A DNA stretch of 64,000 nt from Kitasatospora sp. NBC_01287 (lineage in GTDB: Bacteria > Actinomycetota > Actinomycetes > Streptomycetales > Streptomycetaceae), in the NCBI RefSeq assembly GCF_026340565.1, contig NZ_JAPEPB010000001.1, positions 930,001 to 994,000 of the forward strand. Reading direction: 5' to 3'. Below, in pieces: positions 32,519-41,393 of this stretch. The notes under the pieces were generated by a model. The model was not told where the DNA came from, ran no database searches, and saw only the letters and a program-made list of their open reading frames with translations. A program made the position numbers and the translations under genes. Positions within the stretch are counted from its first letter, which is position 1. The number at the start of each line of letters is the position of its first letter.

Positions 32519-33715
32519 ATGCCGACACCTGCCCATCCGCTGCGCCGGGCCCGGCTCAGCATCGCGCTGGTCTTCGCCGTCCACGGCGCGGTCAGCGGCA
32601 GTTTCGCCACTCGCATCCCGGCCCTGCAGGACCGGCTGCACCTGAGCCCGGGCCAGCTCGGACTGGCCCTGGTGATGCCCGCGATCGGCGCCTCCACCGC
32701 GATGCCGCTGGCCGGCCGGATCGCCCACCGGCTCGGCGCGCGGGCCGCGATCCGGCTGCTGCTGGCGCTCTGGTGCCTCTCGCTGGCGCTGCCCGCGCTC
32801 GCCCCCGGCCTGCCCTGGTTCTGCCTGGCCCTACTGCTCTTCGGCGGTGCCGCCGGGATGGCGGACGTGGCGATGAACGCCGAGGGCGTCGAGGTCGAGC
32901 ACCGGATGGGCAAGTCGATCATGTCGGGGCTGCACGGGATGTGGAGCCTGGGCGGCCTGATCGCCGCGGCGTGCGGTGCCCTGGCGGCCCACCAGCACCT
33001 GGCCGCCGCGCCGCACCTGGCGATCGCCGCCGTGGTGCTGCTCGCCGTCGGCCAGCTGGTCTGCACCTGGCTGCTGGACGTGCGCCCCGAGCCCGAGGCC
33101 GAGGCGCCGCCCCGGTTCGCGCTGCCGCCGCGCTCGGCGCTGGCGATCGGCCTGGTCGGTTTCTGCGCGGTCTTCGCCGAGGGCGCGGGGGCGGACTGGT
33201 CGAGCGTCTACCTGCGCGACCTGACCGGCGCGGCCGCCGGCACCGCGGCCTTCGCCTACACCGCCTTCGCGTGCACCATGGCGGTGGCCCGGCTGGCGGG
33301 CGACGTGGTGGTGCGGCGACTCGGGGCGGTGCGCACCGTGCGGGTCGGCGGAGCGGTCGCGGCGCTGGGCGGGGTACTGGTGGTGAGCGCGAGCAGCCCG
33401 GCGGTGGCGATCCCGGGCTTCGCGCTGCTCGGCGTCGGGATCGCGGTGGTGGTGCCGCTGGCCTTCGCCGCCGCCGGACACGCGGGGCCCAACCCGAGCC
33501 AGGCGATCGCGGGCGTGGCCACCGTCACCTACACCTCGGGGCTGGTCGCGCCCGCGATCGTGGGAACGATCGCCCAGGGCAGCTCGCTGCGGGTGTCGTT
33601 CGCGGTGGTGACCGTGCTGGCCGCCGCCCTGACCGTGACGGCGGGCGCGCTACGGGCCGCGGGCGCGGTGCGGGCGCGGGCGGCGGAGCCGGCCGAGCGA
33701 CGGGCCGCGGTCTGA
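32519..33715 (+). CDS. MFS transporter (sugar-efflux/fucose-permease-like)
   Basis: 398 residues from ATG 32519, with ggggag upstream. Twelve membrane helices are expected from the hydrophobic blocks. The first loop has the MFS pattern FATRIPALQDRLHLSPGQLG and the 2-3 loop PLAGRIAHRLGARAAIRLL with the charged G-x-x-x-D/H-R-x-G motif. The second half repeats this around AGDVVVRRLGAVRTVRVGG. The sequence resembles bacterial MFS proteins of the YbjJ/sugar-efflux group found beside ROK regulators. Substrate is probably a sugar or related small molecule, controlled by the divergent ROK protein. Confidence 0.9.
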   Translation: MPTPAHPLRRARLSIALVFAVHGAVSGSFATRIPALQDRLHLSPGQLGLALVMPAIGASTAMPLAGRIAHRLGARAAIRLLLALWCLSLALPALAPGLPWFCLALLLFGGAAGMADVAMNAEGVEVEHRMGKSIMSGLHGMWSLGGLIAAACGALAAHQHLAAAPHLAIAAVVLLAVGQLVCTWLLDVRPEPEAEAPPRFALPPRSALAIGLVGFCAVFAEGAGADWSSVYLRDLTGAAAGTAAFAYTAFACTMAVARLAGDVVVRRLGAVRTVRVGGAVAALGGVLVVSASSPAVAIPGFALLGVGIAVVVPLAFAAAGHAGPNPSQAIAGVATVTYTSGLVAPAIVGTIAQGSSLRVSFAVVTVLAAALTVTAGALRAAGAVRARAAEPAERRAAV

Positions 33716-33755
33716 GCTGCGAAGGTGCGGGCCGCGGCTGGCTACACTCGCCCGC

Positions 33756-34436
33756 ATGACACCGATCCGCCTGGCGCTGCCGCACGCGCGCTGGGCCCGC
33801 CCCGCGCTGCTGGCGCTCATCCTGGCGGCGGCGGCCGGGTCGGTGCTCTTCTGGGACCCGCGGCAACTGGCCGCATCGGTGCCCGGGGCCTGGCGGGCGC
33901 CCGCGTTCGTGCTGTTCTTCGCACTGGGCACGCTCGCCTTCCTGCCCAAGCCCGCGCTGAGTGTGGCGGCCGGCCTGCTGTTCGGCGCCCGCTGGGGCGT
34001 GCCGGTCGCGGTGCTGGGCACGACGGCGGGCGCCCTGCTGGCCTTCGCCCTGGGCCGGGGCCTCGGTCAGCGGGCGCTGCGGCCGCTGCTGCGCGGCCGG
34101 GCGCTGCTGGCCCTGGACCGGGGGCTGACCGAGCACGGCTTCCGCACGGTGCTGCTGATGCGGCTGGTACCCGGCGTCCCGTTCCAGGCGGTGAACCTGG
34201 GCGCGGCCGTGTCCGGGGTGCGGCTGCGGCCCTACCTGGCGGGCACCGCGCTGGGCGTGCTGCCGGGCACGGCGGCCTACGTGGTGGCAGGCGCCTCGGC
34301 CGGCTCACCCGGCTCGCCCGCCTTCCTCGCCTCGGGTGCGGTGATCGTGTTGCTGGGCGCGGCGAGCCTGCTCGGCGCCCGGCGCGCCCACCGCCGGGGC
34401 ACGGCACCGGCCACAGCGGCGCCCTCCACCGGCTGA
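33756..34436 (+). CDS. TVP38/TMEM64 family membrane protein
   Basis: 226 residues from ATG 33756. A -10-like TACACT ends 7 bases before the ATG and no ribosome site is seen, so it is probably leaderless. The family (VTT/SNARE-associated, related to DedA lipid scramblases) is recognised from LAFLPKPALSVAAGLLFGAR, GTTAGALLAFALGRGLGQ, and the conserved FRTVLLMRLVPGVPFQAVNL segment with Arg and Pro. Six membrane segments fit. It likely handles lipid redistribution in the cytoplasmic membrane. It follows the MFS gene by 40 bp but appears to have its own promoter. Confidence 0.9.
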   Translation: MTPIRLALPHARWARPALLALILAAAAGSVLFWDPRQLAASVPGAWRAPAFVLFFALGTLAFLPKPALSVAAGLLFGARWGVPVAVLGTTAGALLAFALGRGLGQRALRPLLRGRALLALDRGLTEHGFRTVLLMRLVPGVPFQAVNLGAAVSGVRLRPYLAGTALGVLPGTAAYVVAGASAGSPGSPAFLASGAVIVLLGAASLLGARRAHRRGTAPATAAPSTG

Positions 34437-34500
34437 GCCCGACGGGCCGCGCCGGAAAACGCATTCGCCGTGCCCTCCGGCTCTGCGCCAGGATGGCCCC

Positions 34501-35013
34501 ATGGACGACACGACAGACCGGCTCGACCCGCCCTTCGCCGCGGACGAGGGGACCATGCTCGCCTCGTGGTTGGACTTCCACCGCAAGACCCTGGCACTCA
34601 AGACGGCCGGCCTGACCGGGGAGCAGCTGAAGCGGCGCCCGGTCTCCCCCTCCACGCTCACCCTGCTCGGCCTGGTGCGCCATCTCGCCGAGGTGGAGCA
34701 CTACTGGTACCAGGTGGTCCTGCTCGGCGGCGAGCCGACGTACCTCTACGGCACCGCGGAGGATCCGGACTTCGACTTCAACGGGGTCGCCGACGCCGAT
34801 CCGGCCGAGGCCTTCGCCACCTGGCGCCAGCAGATCCGGCTGGCCGAGCAGGCCGTGGGCGACCTGCCGCTGGAGACGGTCGGCAAGCGGCTGCGCCGCG
34901 ACGACGAGGTGACGCTGCGTTGGATCCAGGTCCACATGATCGAGGAGTACGCCCGGCACAACGGCCACGCGGATCTGCTGCGCGAGGCACTGGACGGCGT
35001 CACCGGGGAGTGA
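34501..35013 (+). CDS. DinB family protein (DUF664, mycothiol-transferase-like)
   Basis: 170 residues from ATG 34501 with agga upstream. A four-helix bundle: LASWLDFHRKTLALKTAGLT, then VRHLAEVEHYWYQ where His 58 and following residues form the metal-binding set, and WIQVHMIEEYARHNGHADLL with the last two histidines. This triad of His residues on three helices is the DinB/YfiT metal site. Actinobacterial DUF664 members are thiol-dependent S-transferases using mycothiol for detoxification. Cytoplasmic; the substrate is unknown. Confidence 0.88.
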   Translation: MDDTTDRLDPPFAADEGTMLASWLDFHRKTLALKTAGLTGEQLKRRPVSPSTLTLLGLVRHLAEVEHYWYQVVLLGGEPTYLYGTAEDPDFDFNGVADADPAEAFATWRQQIRLAEQAVGDLPLETVGKRLRRDDEVTLRWIQVHMIEEYARHNGHADLLREALDGVTGE

Positions 35014-35284
35014 CCTCACGTCAACTCCGGTACGTCGAATGGACGTTCGACGCGCCGTCGGAATGATCTCAGCCGGCCCGCGCAACCACCGGCCGAGCTG
35101 CGGCGTCCGCTCTCCATGAGGACGGCTTGTGCCACCGGCACACGCCACAACCTGAACGGCGCGCCAGCGCGGGCGCCGAAGCGGTGATCAGTGCGATACT
35201 CGGACAGCTCCGGTGAGTGGACGACGCGTCAGCAGGCTGCGCGACGCCCGGGGCCAGACGGGGACAGGGACAGGGAGGCGCGGC

Positions 35285-35680
35285 ATGGGAGCACTTCGCG
35301 ACGAGCACCACAACGGGTGGCTAATGCCGTCCGGGAGCTACCCCGCCGCGGTGTACGGGGAGGAGCCGTGGGCGACCGCGGACACCGTCCCGATGCTGCC
35401 GAACCCGGCGAAGATCGTCTCGGTGAAGCCCACCGGCTTCGAGTCGGCCCGCACGGTCGGCGAGCACATCCGCTGCGGCACGCCCGTGGTCATGGACGTG
35501 ACGGAGATGGACGACGCCGAGGCCAAGCGCATGGTCGACTTCGCCTCGGGCCTGGTCTTCGGCACCCGTGGCGGCATCGAGCGGATCGCCCGGCGGGTCT
35601 TCCTGCTGACGCCGCCGGAGGTCGAGGTGATGGTGATCGACCGGCCACTGGACGACAGCGGGTTCTACAACCAGAGCTGA
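35285..35680 (+). CDS. SepF-like cell division protein (paralogue)
   Basis: 131 residues from ATG 35285; gggagg upstream supports this over upstream in-frame starts. The SepF (DUF552) fold covers residues 45-122: KIVSVKPTGFESARTVGEHI, GTPVVMDVTEMDDAEAKRMV, DFASGLVFGTRGGIERIARR, VFLLTPPEVEV. SepF links FtsZ to the membrane in Gram-positive bacteria. The N-terminal amphipathic membrane-binding helix typical of SepF is not evident; the start is a loose tail instead. Streptomycetes carry several SepF paralogues, and this one is alone rather than beside ftsZ. A strong terminator follows. Confidence 0.9.
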   Translation: MGALRDEHHNGWLMPSGSYPAAVYGEEPWATADTVPMLPNPAKIVSVKPTGFESARTVGEHIRCGTPVVMDVTEMDDAEAKRMVDFASGLVFGTRGGIERIARRVFLLTPPEVEVMVIDRPLDDSGFYNQS

Positions 35681-35699
35681 CCGGATCAGGCAGCGAGAG

Positions 35700-35740
35700 G
35701 CCGGCGGCGGTCCCCGAGCGGGGGGCCGCCGCCGGCTTTT
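35700..35740 (+). terminator. Rho-independent terminator after SepF-like gene
   Basis: GCCGGCGGCGG (35700-35710) pairs with CCGCCGCCGGC (35726-35736), with extra pairing inside the loop, followed by tttt (35737-35740). The best canonical terminator in the window. Confidence 0.9.
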
Positions 35741-35814
35741 CGGCATCCGGACCGCGGACTACCAGCGGCAACCAGCACCGGCACCCGGCACCCGGGCGGC
35801 TATGGGCACGATCA

Positions 35815-35848
35815 GTCTCAAATGAGACGCGCATGTCTCAGATGAGCT
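35815..35848. promoter_or_regulatory. Doubled TetR operator
   Basis: GTCTCA-AA-TGAGAC (35815-35828) is a perfect palindrome; GTCTCA-GA-TGAGCT (35835-35848) is a second near-perfect copy exactly 20 bp downstream. They lie immediately upstream of the TetR start; a -10-like TATCCT follows the second copy. Confidence 0.75.
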
Positions 35849-35859
35849 ATCCTGTTCTC

Positions 35860-36411
35860 ATGGCCATCGACCGCGACGCGGTACTCAAAGCAGCCGTCGG
35901 CGTCCTGTCCCGGCAGCCGACCGCACATCTGGACGAGATCGCCCGCGCGGCCGGGATCAGCCGGGCCTCGCTGCACCGGATCTTCCCCGGGCGCGAGGCG
36001 CTGATCCGCGAAGTGGGCCTGCTCGGGCTGCGCCGCTACAACAACGCGCTCGACACCGCCGCGATCGAGACCGGCGACACCGCCGCGGCCCTGCGCCGGC
36101 TGATCGGGGTGATGGTCCCCGACGCCGCGCTCTGCGCCTTCCTGGCCGGGGAGAACCAGCTCTTCGACGACCCCGAGCTCTGCGCCCTCTGGGAGGAGCA
36201 GGACGCCCGGGTGCGGGCCTTCTTCCTGCGCGGGCAGCAGGAGGGGGTGTTCCGCGTCGAGCTGCCGGCCGGCTGGCTCAGCGAGGCCTTCTTCGACCTG
36301 CTGGCCGGCGTCGGCTGGGCCGTGCAGGACGGTCGGCTCGCCCCGCGTGACAGCGCCTTCGCCCTCACCGAGCTCTTCCTCGGCGGGGCACTCAGGAGAA
36401 CCAGCTCATGA
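35860..36411 (+). CDS. TetR family transcriptional regulator of the MFS exporter
   Basis: 183 residues from ATG 35860. A -10-like TATCCT ends 6 bases upstream, so the mRNA may be leaderless; an earlier in-frame ATG falls inside the operator and is less likely. The helix-turn-helix is AAVGVLSRQPTAHLDEIARA then AGISRASLHRIFPGREALIR. The ligand domain is helical with LFDDPELCALWEEQDARVRA. The stop overlaps the ATG of the MFS gene (ATGA), so the repressor and exporter are made from one transcript controlled by the doubled operator. The inducer is probably an exported drug or metabolite. Confidence 0.9.
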   Translation: MAIDRDAVLKAAVGVLSRQPTAHLDEIARAAGISRASLHRIFPGREALIREVGLLGLRRYNNALDTAAIETGDTAAALRRLIGVMVPDAALCAFLAGENQLFDDPELCALWEEQDARVRAFFLRGQQEGVFRVELPAGWLSEAFFDLLAGVGWAVQDGRLAPRDSAFALTELFLGGALRRTSS

Positions 36412-37994
36412 CCAGCACCACCTCCCCGACCAGCACCGCGACCTCTACCACCTCCGGCCCGAGCACCACCGGCCCGAGCACCACCGGCCCGGCCACCGCC
36501 TCCCCCGCCGCGCCGCGCCCGCACCGCTGGTCCGGGCTGGCCGTGCTGGTCCTGGCCGTCACCGTCGTCGTGGTCGACGCGACGGTACTGGTGCTGGCGA
36601 TCCCCTCGATCACCGAGACGCTGGCGCCCAGCTCGACCGGGCTGCTCTGGATCGGCGACATCTACTCCTTCGTGCTGGCCGGCCTGCTGGTCAGCATGGG
36701 CGCGCTGAGCGACCGGATCGGGCGCAAGCGCCTGCTGCTGATCGGCGCCGCCGCCTTCGGCGCGGCCTCGCTGCTGGCCGCGTACGCGCCGGGCCCGGGC
36801 TGGCTGATCGGCGCCCGCGCGCTGCTCGGCGTCGCGGGGGCGACCATCATGCCCTCGACCCTCTCGCTGATCCGCGCTCTCTTCCCCGACGCCCGGGAGC
36901 GGGCCAGGGCGATCGGCATCTGGGGCGCCGCGGCGACCGCGGGCGCGGCGGCCGGGCCGCTGATCGGCGGGCTGCTGCTGGAGCACTTCTGGTGGGGCTC
37001 GGTCTTCCTGCTCAACCTGCCGCTGGTCGCGCTGCTGCTGGTGTTCGGCGGCTGGCTGCTGCCGGAGTCGAAGAACCCGGAGCCGGGCCGGTTCGACCTG
37101 CCCAGCGTCTTCTGCTCGATGGGCGGCCTGATCGCCCTGGTCTACGCGATCAAGGAGGGCGCCGCGCACGGCGTGGAGCGCTGGGACGTGCCGCTCGCCG
37201 CCGTGCTGGGCGGGCTCGGCCTCTGGCTCTTCGTACGCCGCCAGCTGCGGCTGGCCAGCCCGCTGCTGGACGTGCGGCTGTTCGCCGACCGCCGGTTCAC
37301 CGCCGCGGTGCTGGGCGCGCTGATCGCCGTCTTCGGGCTGGCCGGCGTGGTCTTCTTCACCTCGCAGTACCTCCAGTTGGTCCGCGGGTTCTCGCCGCTC
37401 AAGGCGGGGCTGGCCGAGATGCCGGCCTTCGCGGGCGCGGCGATCGCCTCGATGGTGACCGCCCGGCTGGCCCGGCGGGCCGGCGCCAGGGGCGCGCTGG
37501 TGGGCGGCATGGTGCTGCTCGGCCTGGCGCTCGGGATGCTGGGCTGGCTGCGCCAGGACACCCCGTACCTGGTGCTCGCGGTGGCCTTCCTCGGGGTCGG
37601 CGCCGCCGAGGGGCTGGTCTACACGCTCGCCTCGGACCTGGTGCTGACCGCCGCGCCCGCCGAGAAGTCGGGGGCCGCCTCAGCGGTCTCCGAGACGGCC
37701 TACGAGCTGGGCACCGCCCTGGGCATCGCGCTCTTCGGCTCCGTCCTCACCGCCGTCTACCCCGGCGCGGTCGGCACCCCGCCGGGCGTGGACGAGGCGA
37801 CGGCCGCCAAGGCGCACCAGTCGCTGGGCGCTGCGGTGGAGGCGGCCCACACGCTGCCGGGCGCCGCGGGCCAGGCGCTGGCCGAGGCGGCCCGGGGCGC
37901 GTTCGTGCAGGGCATGAGCCTGGCGGCGCTCTGCGCGGCGGTGCTGGTGCTGCTGGGCGCCGGGCTCTCCTGGCGGCTGCTGCGCCGGCGCTGA
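36408..37994 (+). CDS. MFS drug exporter, DHA2 (14-helix) type
   Basis: 528 residues from ATG 36408. The N-terminal 35 residues are a Thr/Ser/Pro-rich tail, then come 14 membrane segments. DHA2/QacA landmarks: VVVVDATVLVLAIPSITETL (motif D1), GALSDRIGRKRLLLIGAAAF (motif A), LGVAGATIMPSTLSLIRALF (motif B), GAAATAGAAAGPLIGGLLLE (motif C). The C-terminal end has GMSLAALCAAVLVLLGAGLS. Proton-driven export of multiple drugs or a specific antibiotic is the family role. It is translationally coupled to its TetR regulator. Confidence 0.93.
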   Translation: MTSTTSPTSTATSTTSGPSTTGPSTTGPATASPAAPRPHRWSGLAVLVLAVTVVVVDATVLVLAIPSITETLAPSSTGLLWIGDIYSFVLAGLLVSMGALSDRIGRKRLLLIGAAAFGAASLLAAYAPGPGWLIGARALLGVAGATIMPSTLSLIRALFPDARERARAIGIWGAAATAGAAAGPLIGGLLLEHFWWGSVFLLNLPLVALLLVFGGWLLPESKNPEPGRFDLPSVFCSMGGLIALVYAIKEGAAHGVERWDVPLAAVLGGLGLWLFVRRQLRLASPLLDVRLFADRRFTAAVLGALIAVFGLAGVVFFTSQYLQLVRGFSPLKAGLAEMPAFAGAAIASMVTARLARRAGARGALVGGMVLLGLALGMLGWLRQDTPYLVLAVAFLGVGAAEGLVYTLASDLVLTAAPAEKSGAASAVSETAYELGTALGIALFGSVLTAVYPGAVGTPPGVDEATAAKAHQSLGAAVEAAHTLPGAAGQALAEAARGAFVQGMSLAALCAAVLVLLGAGLSWRLLRRR

Positions 37995-38071
37995 CCGCGC
38001 GTCGGCCACGGGGCGCGGGACGGGCGCGGGACGGCCGGGCGCACGGCCGGTGGGGAGCCGACGGTGCGCCG

Positions 38072-40564
38072 TCAGCTCCCCAGCGGCAGTTCCAGTTCCG
38101 CCCAGACCACCTTGCCGTCATGGGTCGGCCGGCTGCCCCAGCGGTGGGCCAGCTCGTTGATCAGGTACATCCCGCGTCCGCCCTCGTCCTCCGAGCCGGC
38201 CGGACGCAGCCTGGGGGCCTGCCGCCCGGCGTCGGCCACCTCCAGGGTGAGCATCCGGTCGCGGAACAGCCGCAGCCGCCGGGGCTGCTGGGCGTGCACC
38301 AGGGCGTTCGTGACCAGCTCGCTGACCAGCAGCTCGGCGAAGTCGGCCAGCGGGGCCAGGCCCCAGGCGGCCAGTGTGCTGCGGGTGAAGCGGCGTGCCC
38401 TGGCCGGCATCGGGCCCTCGCCGGTGAGCGGCAGGGTGGCGATCCGGTCCCCGGGCAGTGGCAGCGCCCTGGCCATGATCATCGCCACGTCGTCCTCGCT
38501 TCCGTCGCGCACCAGGGCCGAGACCACCGCGTCGCAGTGCGCCTCCAGGGTCCGCTCGCGGGCCGCCAGGGTGGCGCACAGCTCGTTGATGCCGTGGTCG
38601 ATGTCCTCGCCGCGGCGCTCCACCAGGCCATCGGTGTAGAGGGCGAGCACGCTGCCCTCGGGCAGGGTGAACTCGATGCTCTCGAACGCCACCCCGCCCA
38701 CCCCCAGCGGCACCCCCGGCGGCACCTGGAGCGATCGCGCGACGCCGTCGGCGTCCATCACCACCGGCGGCAGGTGGCCCGCGCAGGCCACCGCGCAACT
38801 GCGGTCCACCGGGTCGTAGACCGCGCACACGCAGGTAGCGAACTGGCCCTCGCCGATGCCGGTGGCGGTCTCGTCCAGTCGGGCCAGCACCTGGGCCGGC
38901 GGCATGTCGAGGGTGGCCAGGGTGCGGGCGACGGTGCGCAGCTGACCCATCGTCGCCGCCGCCCTGATCCCGTGGCCCATCACGTCGCCGACCACCAGCG
39001 CCACCCGCCCGCAGGAGAGCGGCACCACGTCGAACCAGTCGCCGCCGACCTCGCTGACCACGCTGCTGGGCAGGTAGCGGTAGGCGATCTCCAGGCCCAG
39101 GGTGCGGTGGATCTCCTGCGGCAGCAGGCTGCGCTGCAGGGTCAGCGCGGTGTCCCGCTCGCGGCGGTACAGGCGGGCGTTGTCGATGCAGACGGCGGTG
39201 CGGGCGACCAGTTCCTCGGCGAGCGCCACGTCCGCCTCGCTGAACGACTCGGGGTTGCGGGTGCGCACGAACTCGGCACCACCCAGCACCATGCCGCGGG
39301 CCAGCAGCGGCACCAGCAGGTAGGAGTGGATGCCGGCCGCCAGCCCCGGGGCGACCCGCTCCTCGCGCGCGGCCAGTTTGCGCAGGGTCGGCTCGTCCAT
39401 CTTGGCGATCACCATCGACTTCCCGCTGCGCAGGCTCTTGGTGTAGTTGCGGTGGGAGTCGTAGGCGGTGGTCTCGCCGACCGCGTCGGCCACCCCGGTC
39501 AGGCCCGACCCGGGGACCTCGCCGGCGGCGACCGCGCGCAGCAGCACCCCCTGGTCGGGCGCCAGCAGGCTGGGCTCCTCGCCCTGCAGCACCGGGTCGA
39601 GCAGGTCGACGGTGGCGAAGTCGGCGAACTTCGGAACGACGGCGGCGATCAGCTCCTCGGCGGTGCGCTGCATGTCCAGGGTGGTACCGATCCGGGAGGT
39701 GGCCTCGGCGAGCAGGGTCAGGCGCTCCTGGGCCCGGGCGGCGCGCGCCTCGGCCTGGAACCGCTCGGTGACGTCGATGATCGAGGAGCTGACCCCGAGC
39801 ACCCGCCCGGAGGGGTCCGCGAGGCGGAAGTAGGAGGCCGACCAGGCCCGGTCCTGGTCCGGCTCACCCGGGGTGTGCCCGTAGGAGCGGGCGTCGACGA
39901 CGGGCTCGCCGGTGGCGAGCACCGCGCGCATCACGGTCTCGATCTCGGTGCTGTTGATGCCGGGCAGCACCGCGTCCAGCCGCCGGCCCAGGTGCTCCTC
40001 GGCCGGCAGGCCGTCCATCCGCGCCAGCGCCTCGTTGAGGCGGACGTAGCGCAGATCGGTGTCGTAGACGGCCAGGCCGATCGGCGACTGGGTGAAGAAG
40101 CCGTCCACCACCGCGAGGTTGGCCTCCACCTGCCGCAGGGCACGCACGTCGGAGCCGGTGGCCAGCACCAGCGGGCGCCCGCCGGGGCCGGCGATGCCGT
40201 AGGTGCGGAAGTCCAGCTCGACCTGGTGGCCGTCCTTGTGCCGGACCGGGAAGACGCCCGACCAGCGGCGCCCGGTCAGGATGTGCTCGTACAGCTCCAG
40301 CACCTCGGTGCGCTCACCGGCGCCGGTCAGCAGCGGTGCGGCCAACTGCCCGACGATCTCCTCGGCCCGCCAACCGAGCAGGCGCTCGGCGTCCTCGCTC
40401 CAGTGCAGGACCACGCCGTCGGCGTCCAGCAGGGCGGTGGCGAGCGGGACCAGGCGGTGGCCGTCCAGGCGCGCGGGGACGATCCCGGGAAGGCCCGCGC
40501 CGCCGCCCGCCCCGGCGGACTGGGCGCCCCCCTCGGGCGGGGGGCCTGACTCAGGTGCGTGCAC
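38072..40564 (-). CDS. PAS-PAS-GAF-PP2C-HATPase regulator (SpoIIE family phosphatase)
   Basis: 830 residues. PAS 1 about 38-140 (LLDADGVVLHWSEDAERLLG), PAS 2 about 145-275 (SPIGLAVYDTDLRYVRLNEA), GAF about 275-480 (RLTLLAEATSRIGTTLDMQR), PP2C about 490-725 (VGGDWFDVVPL, GDVMGHGIRAAATMGQLR, LYTDGLVERRG, EDDVAMI), HATPase about 735-830 (FAELLVSELVTNALVHA, GRGMYLINELAHRWGS). It can sense signals and act on STAS antagonists both as phosphatase and kinase. All PP2C metal ligands are present. GTG 40564 is the assigned start but its ribosome site is poor. No STAS partner is adjacent; the 1-2.7 kb cluster contains some. Confidence 0.93.
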   Translation of the reverse strand: MHAPESGPPPEGGAQSAGAGGGAGLPGIVPARLDGHRLVPLATALLDADGVVLHWSEDAERLLGWRAEEIVGQLAAPLLTGAGERTEVLELYEHILTGRRWSGVFPVRHKDGHQVELDFRTYGIAGPGGRPLVLATGSDVRALRQVEANLAVVDGFFTQSPIGLAVYDTDLRYVRLNEALARMDGLPAEEHLGRRLDAVLPGINSTEIETVMRAVLATGEPVVDARSYGHTPGEPDQDRAWSASYFRLADPSGRVLGVSSSIIDVTERFQAEARAARAQERLTLLAEATSRIGTTLDMQRTAEELIAAVVPKFADFATVDLLDPVLQGEEPSLLAPDQGVLLRAVAAGEVPGSGLTGVADAVGETTAYDSHRNYTKSLRSGKSMVIAKMDEPTLRKLAAREERVAPGLAAGIHSYLLVPLLARGMVLGGAEFVRTRNPESFSEADVALAEELVARTAVCIDNARLYRRERDTALTLQRSLLPQEIHRTLGLEIAYRYLPSSVVSEVGGDWFDVVPLSCGRVALVVGDVMGHGIRAAATMGQLRTVARTLATLDMPPAQVLARLDETATGIGEGQFATCVCAVYDPVDRSCAVACAGHLPPVVMDADGVARSLQVPPGVPLGVGGVAFESIEFTLPEGSVLALYTDGLVERRGEDIDHGINELCATLAARERTLEAHCDAVVSALVRDGSEDDVAMIMARALPLPGDRIATLPLTGEGPMPARARRFTRSTLAAWGLAPLADFAELLVSELVTNALVHAQQPRRLRLFRDRMLTLEVADAGRQAPRLRPAGSEDEGGRGMYLINELAHRWGSRPTHDGKVVWAELELPLGS

Positions 40565-40626
40565 CCCTCAAGACTGCCTGGTGATCGGCGGCGCGGCGAC
40601 CGCGCACCGGAGTGGATGACCCGGTG

Positions 40627-41256
40627 TCACTCCGGTGCGCCGTCAGCTGACGCGGCGTCGAGGGCGGCCTGCAGCATCCGGGACCACTGGCGGACCACGC
40701 CGGAGCGGCGGGCGGCGTCGTCGGTGAGCAGGTTGGCCAGGCCCAGTCCGCGGGCCAGGTCCAGGGTGGCCTGGACGCACTCGCGCACGCCGGTCGCGCT
40801 CTGCGCCACGCCGAGGGACTCCAGCGTGGCGCGGTGCGACTCGCGCCCGACCCGGTTCTCCAGCGCGATGATCCGCTCGCGCAGCTGCTGCTCGGTGGCG
40901 GCGGCCACCCACAGATGGAGCGCCGCGCGGAAGAGCGGGCCGGTGTAGAGGCGCACGATCTGGTCGACCACCGCCTCGGTGCGGGCCGGGCCGGCCGGCG
41001 GCAGCTCGCCGGCGTCGGCCCGCACGGCGGCCAGCCGCTCGGCGGTGACGTGCTCGACGGCGGCGGTGAAGAGGTCCTCACGGGTCGGGAAGTGGTGCTG
41101 GGCGGCACCCCTGGTCACCCCCGCGCGCTCGGCCACCACGGTGACGGTGCTGCCGTTCCAGCCCAGCTCGGCCAGGCACTCCACGGCGGCCTCCAGCAGC
41201 CGGCGTCTGGTGGCGCGGCTGCGGTCCTGCTGGGGGGTGCGGGCGGGGCTGGTCAT
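40627..41256 (-). CDS. TetR family transcriptional regulator
   Basis: 209 residues from ATG 41256. The helix-turn-helix reads RLLEAAVECLAELGWNGSTV then TVVAERAGVTRGAAQHHFPT. The C-terminal domain has FRAALHLWVAAATEQQLRER and VQATLDLARGLGLANLL, as in actinobacterial regulators of acyl-CoA catabolic operons. It lies downstream of the acyl-CoA ligase/dehydrogenase/carboxylase operon on the same strand, separated by the 8-bp array, so it probably controls that operon in response to an acyl-CoA. No operator was pinned. Confidence 0.9.
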   Translation of the reverse strand: MTSPARTPQQDRSRATRRRLLEAAVECLAELGWNGSTVTVVAERAGVTRGAAQHHFPTREDLFTAAVEHVTAERLAAVRADAGELPPAGPARTEAVVDQIVRLYTGPLFRAALHLWVAAATEQQLRERIIALENRVGRESHRATLESLGVAQSATGVRECVQATLDLARGLGLANLLTDDAARRSGVVRQWSRMLQAALDAASADGAPE

Positions 41257-41393
41257 GACAGTGCGCTCCGGACGGCTGTGGGGGGGTGGGCCCGGTGGGA
41301 GGAGTGGGACCCCGGCCCCCGCATTTTCGCAGACGGGGGCCGGGATTCTCGCGGACGGGGGCCGGGCCGCAGGGCCGGTGGACCACCGCTGGG

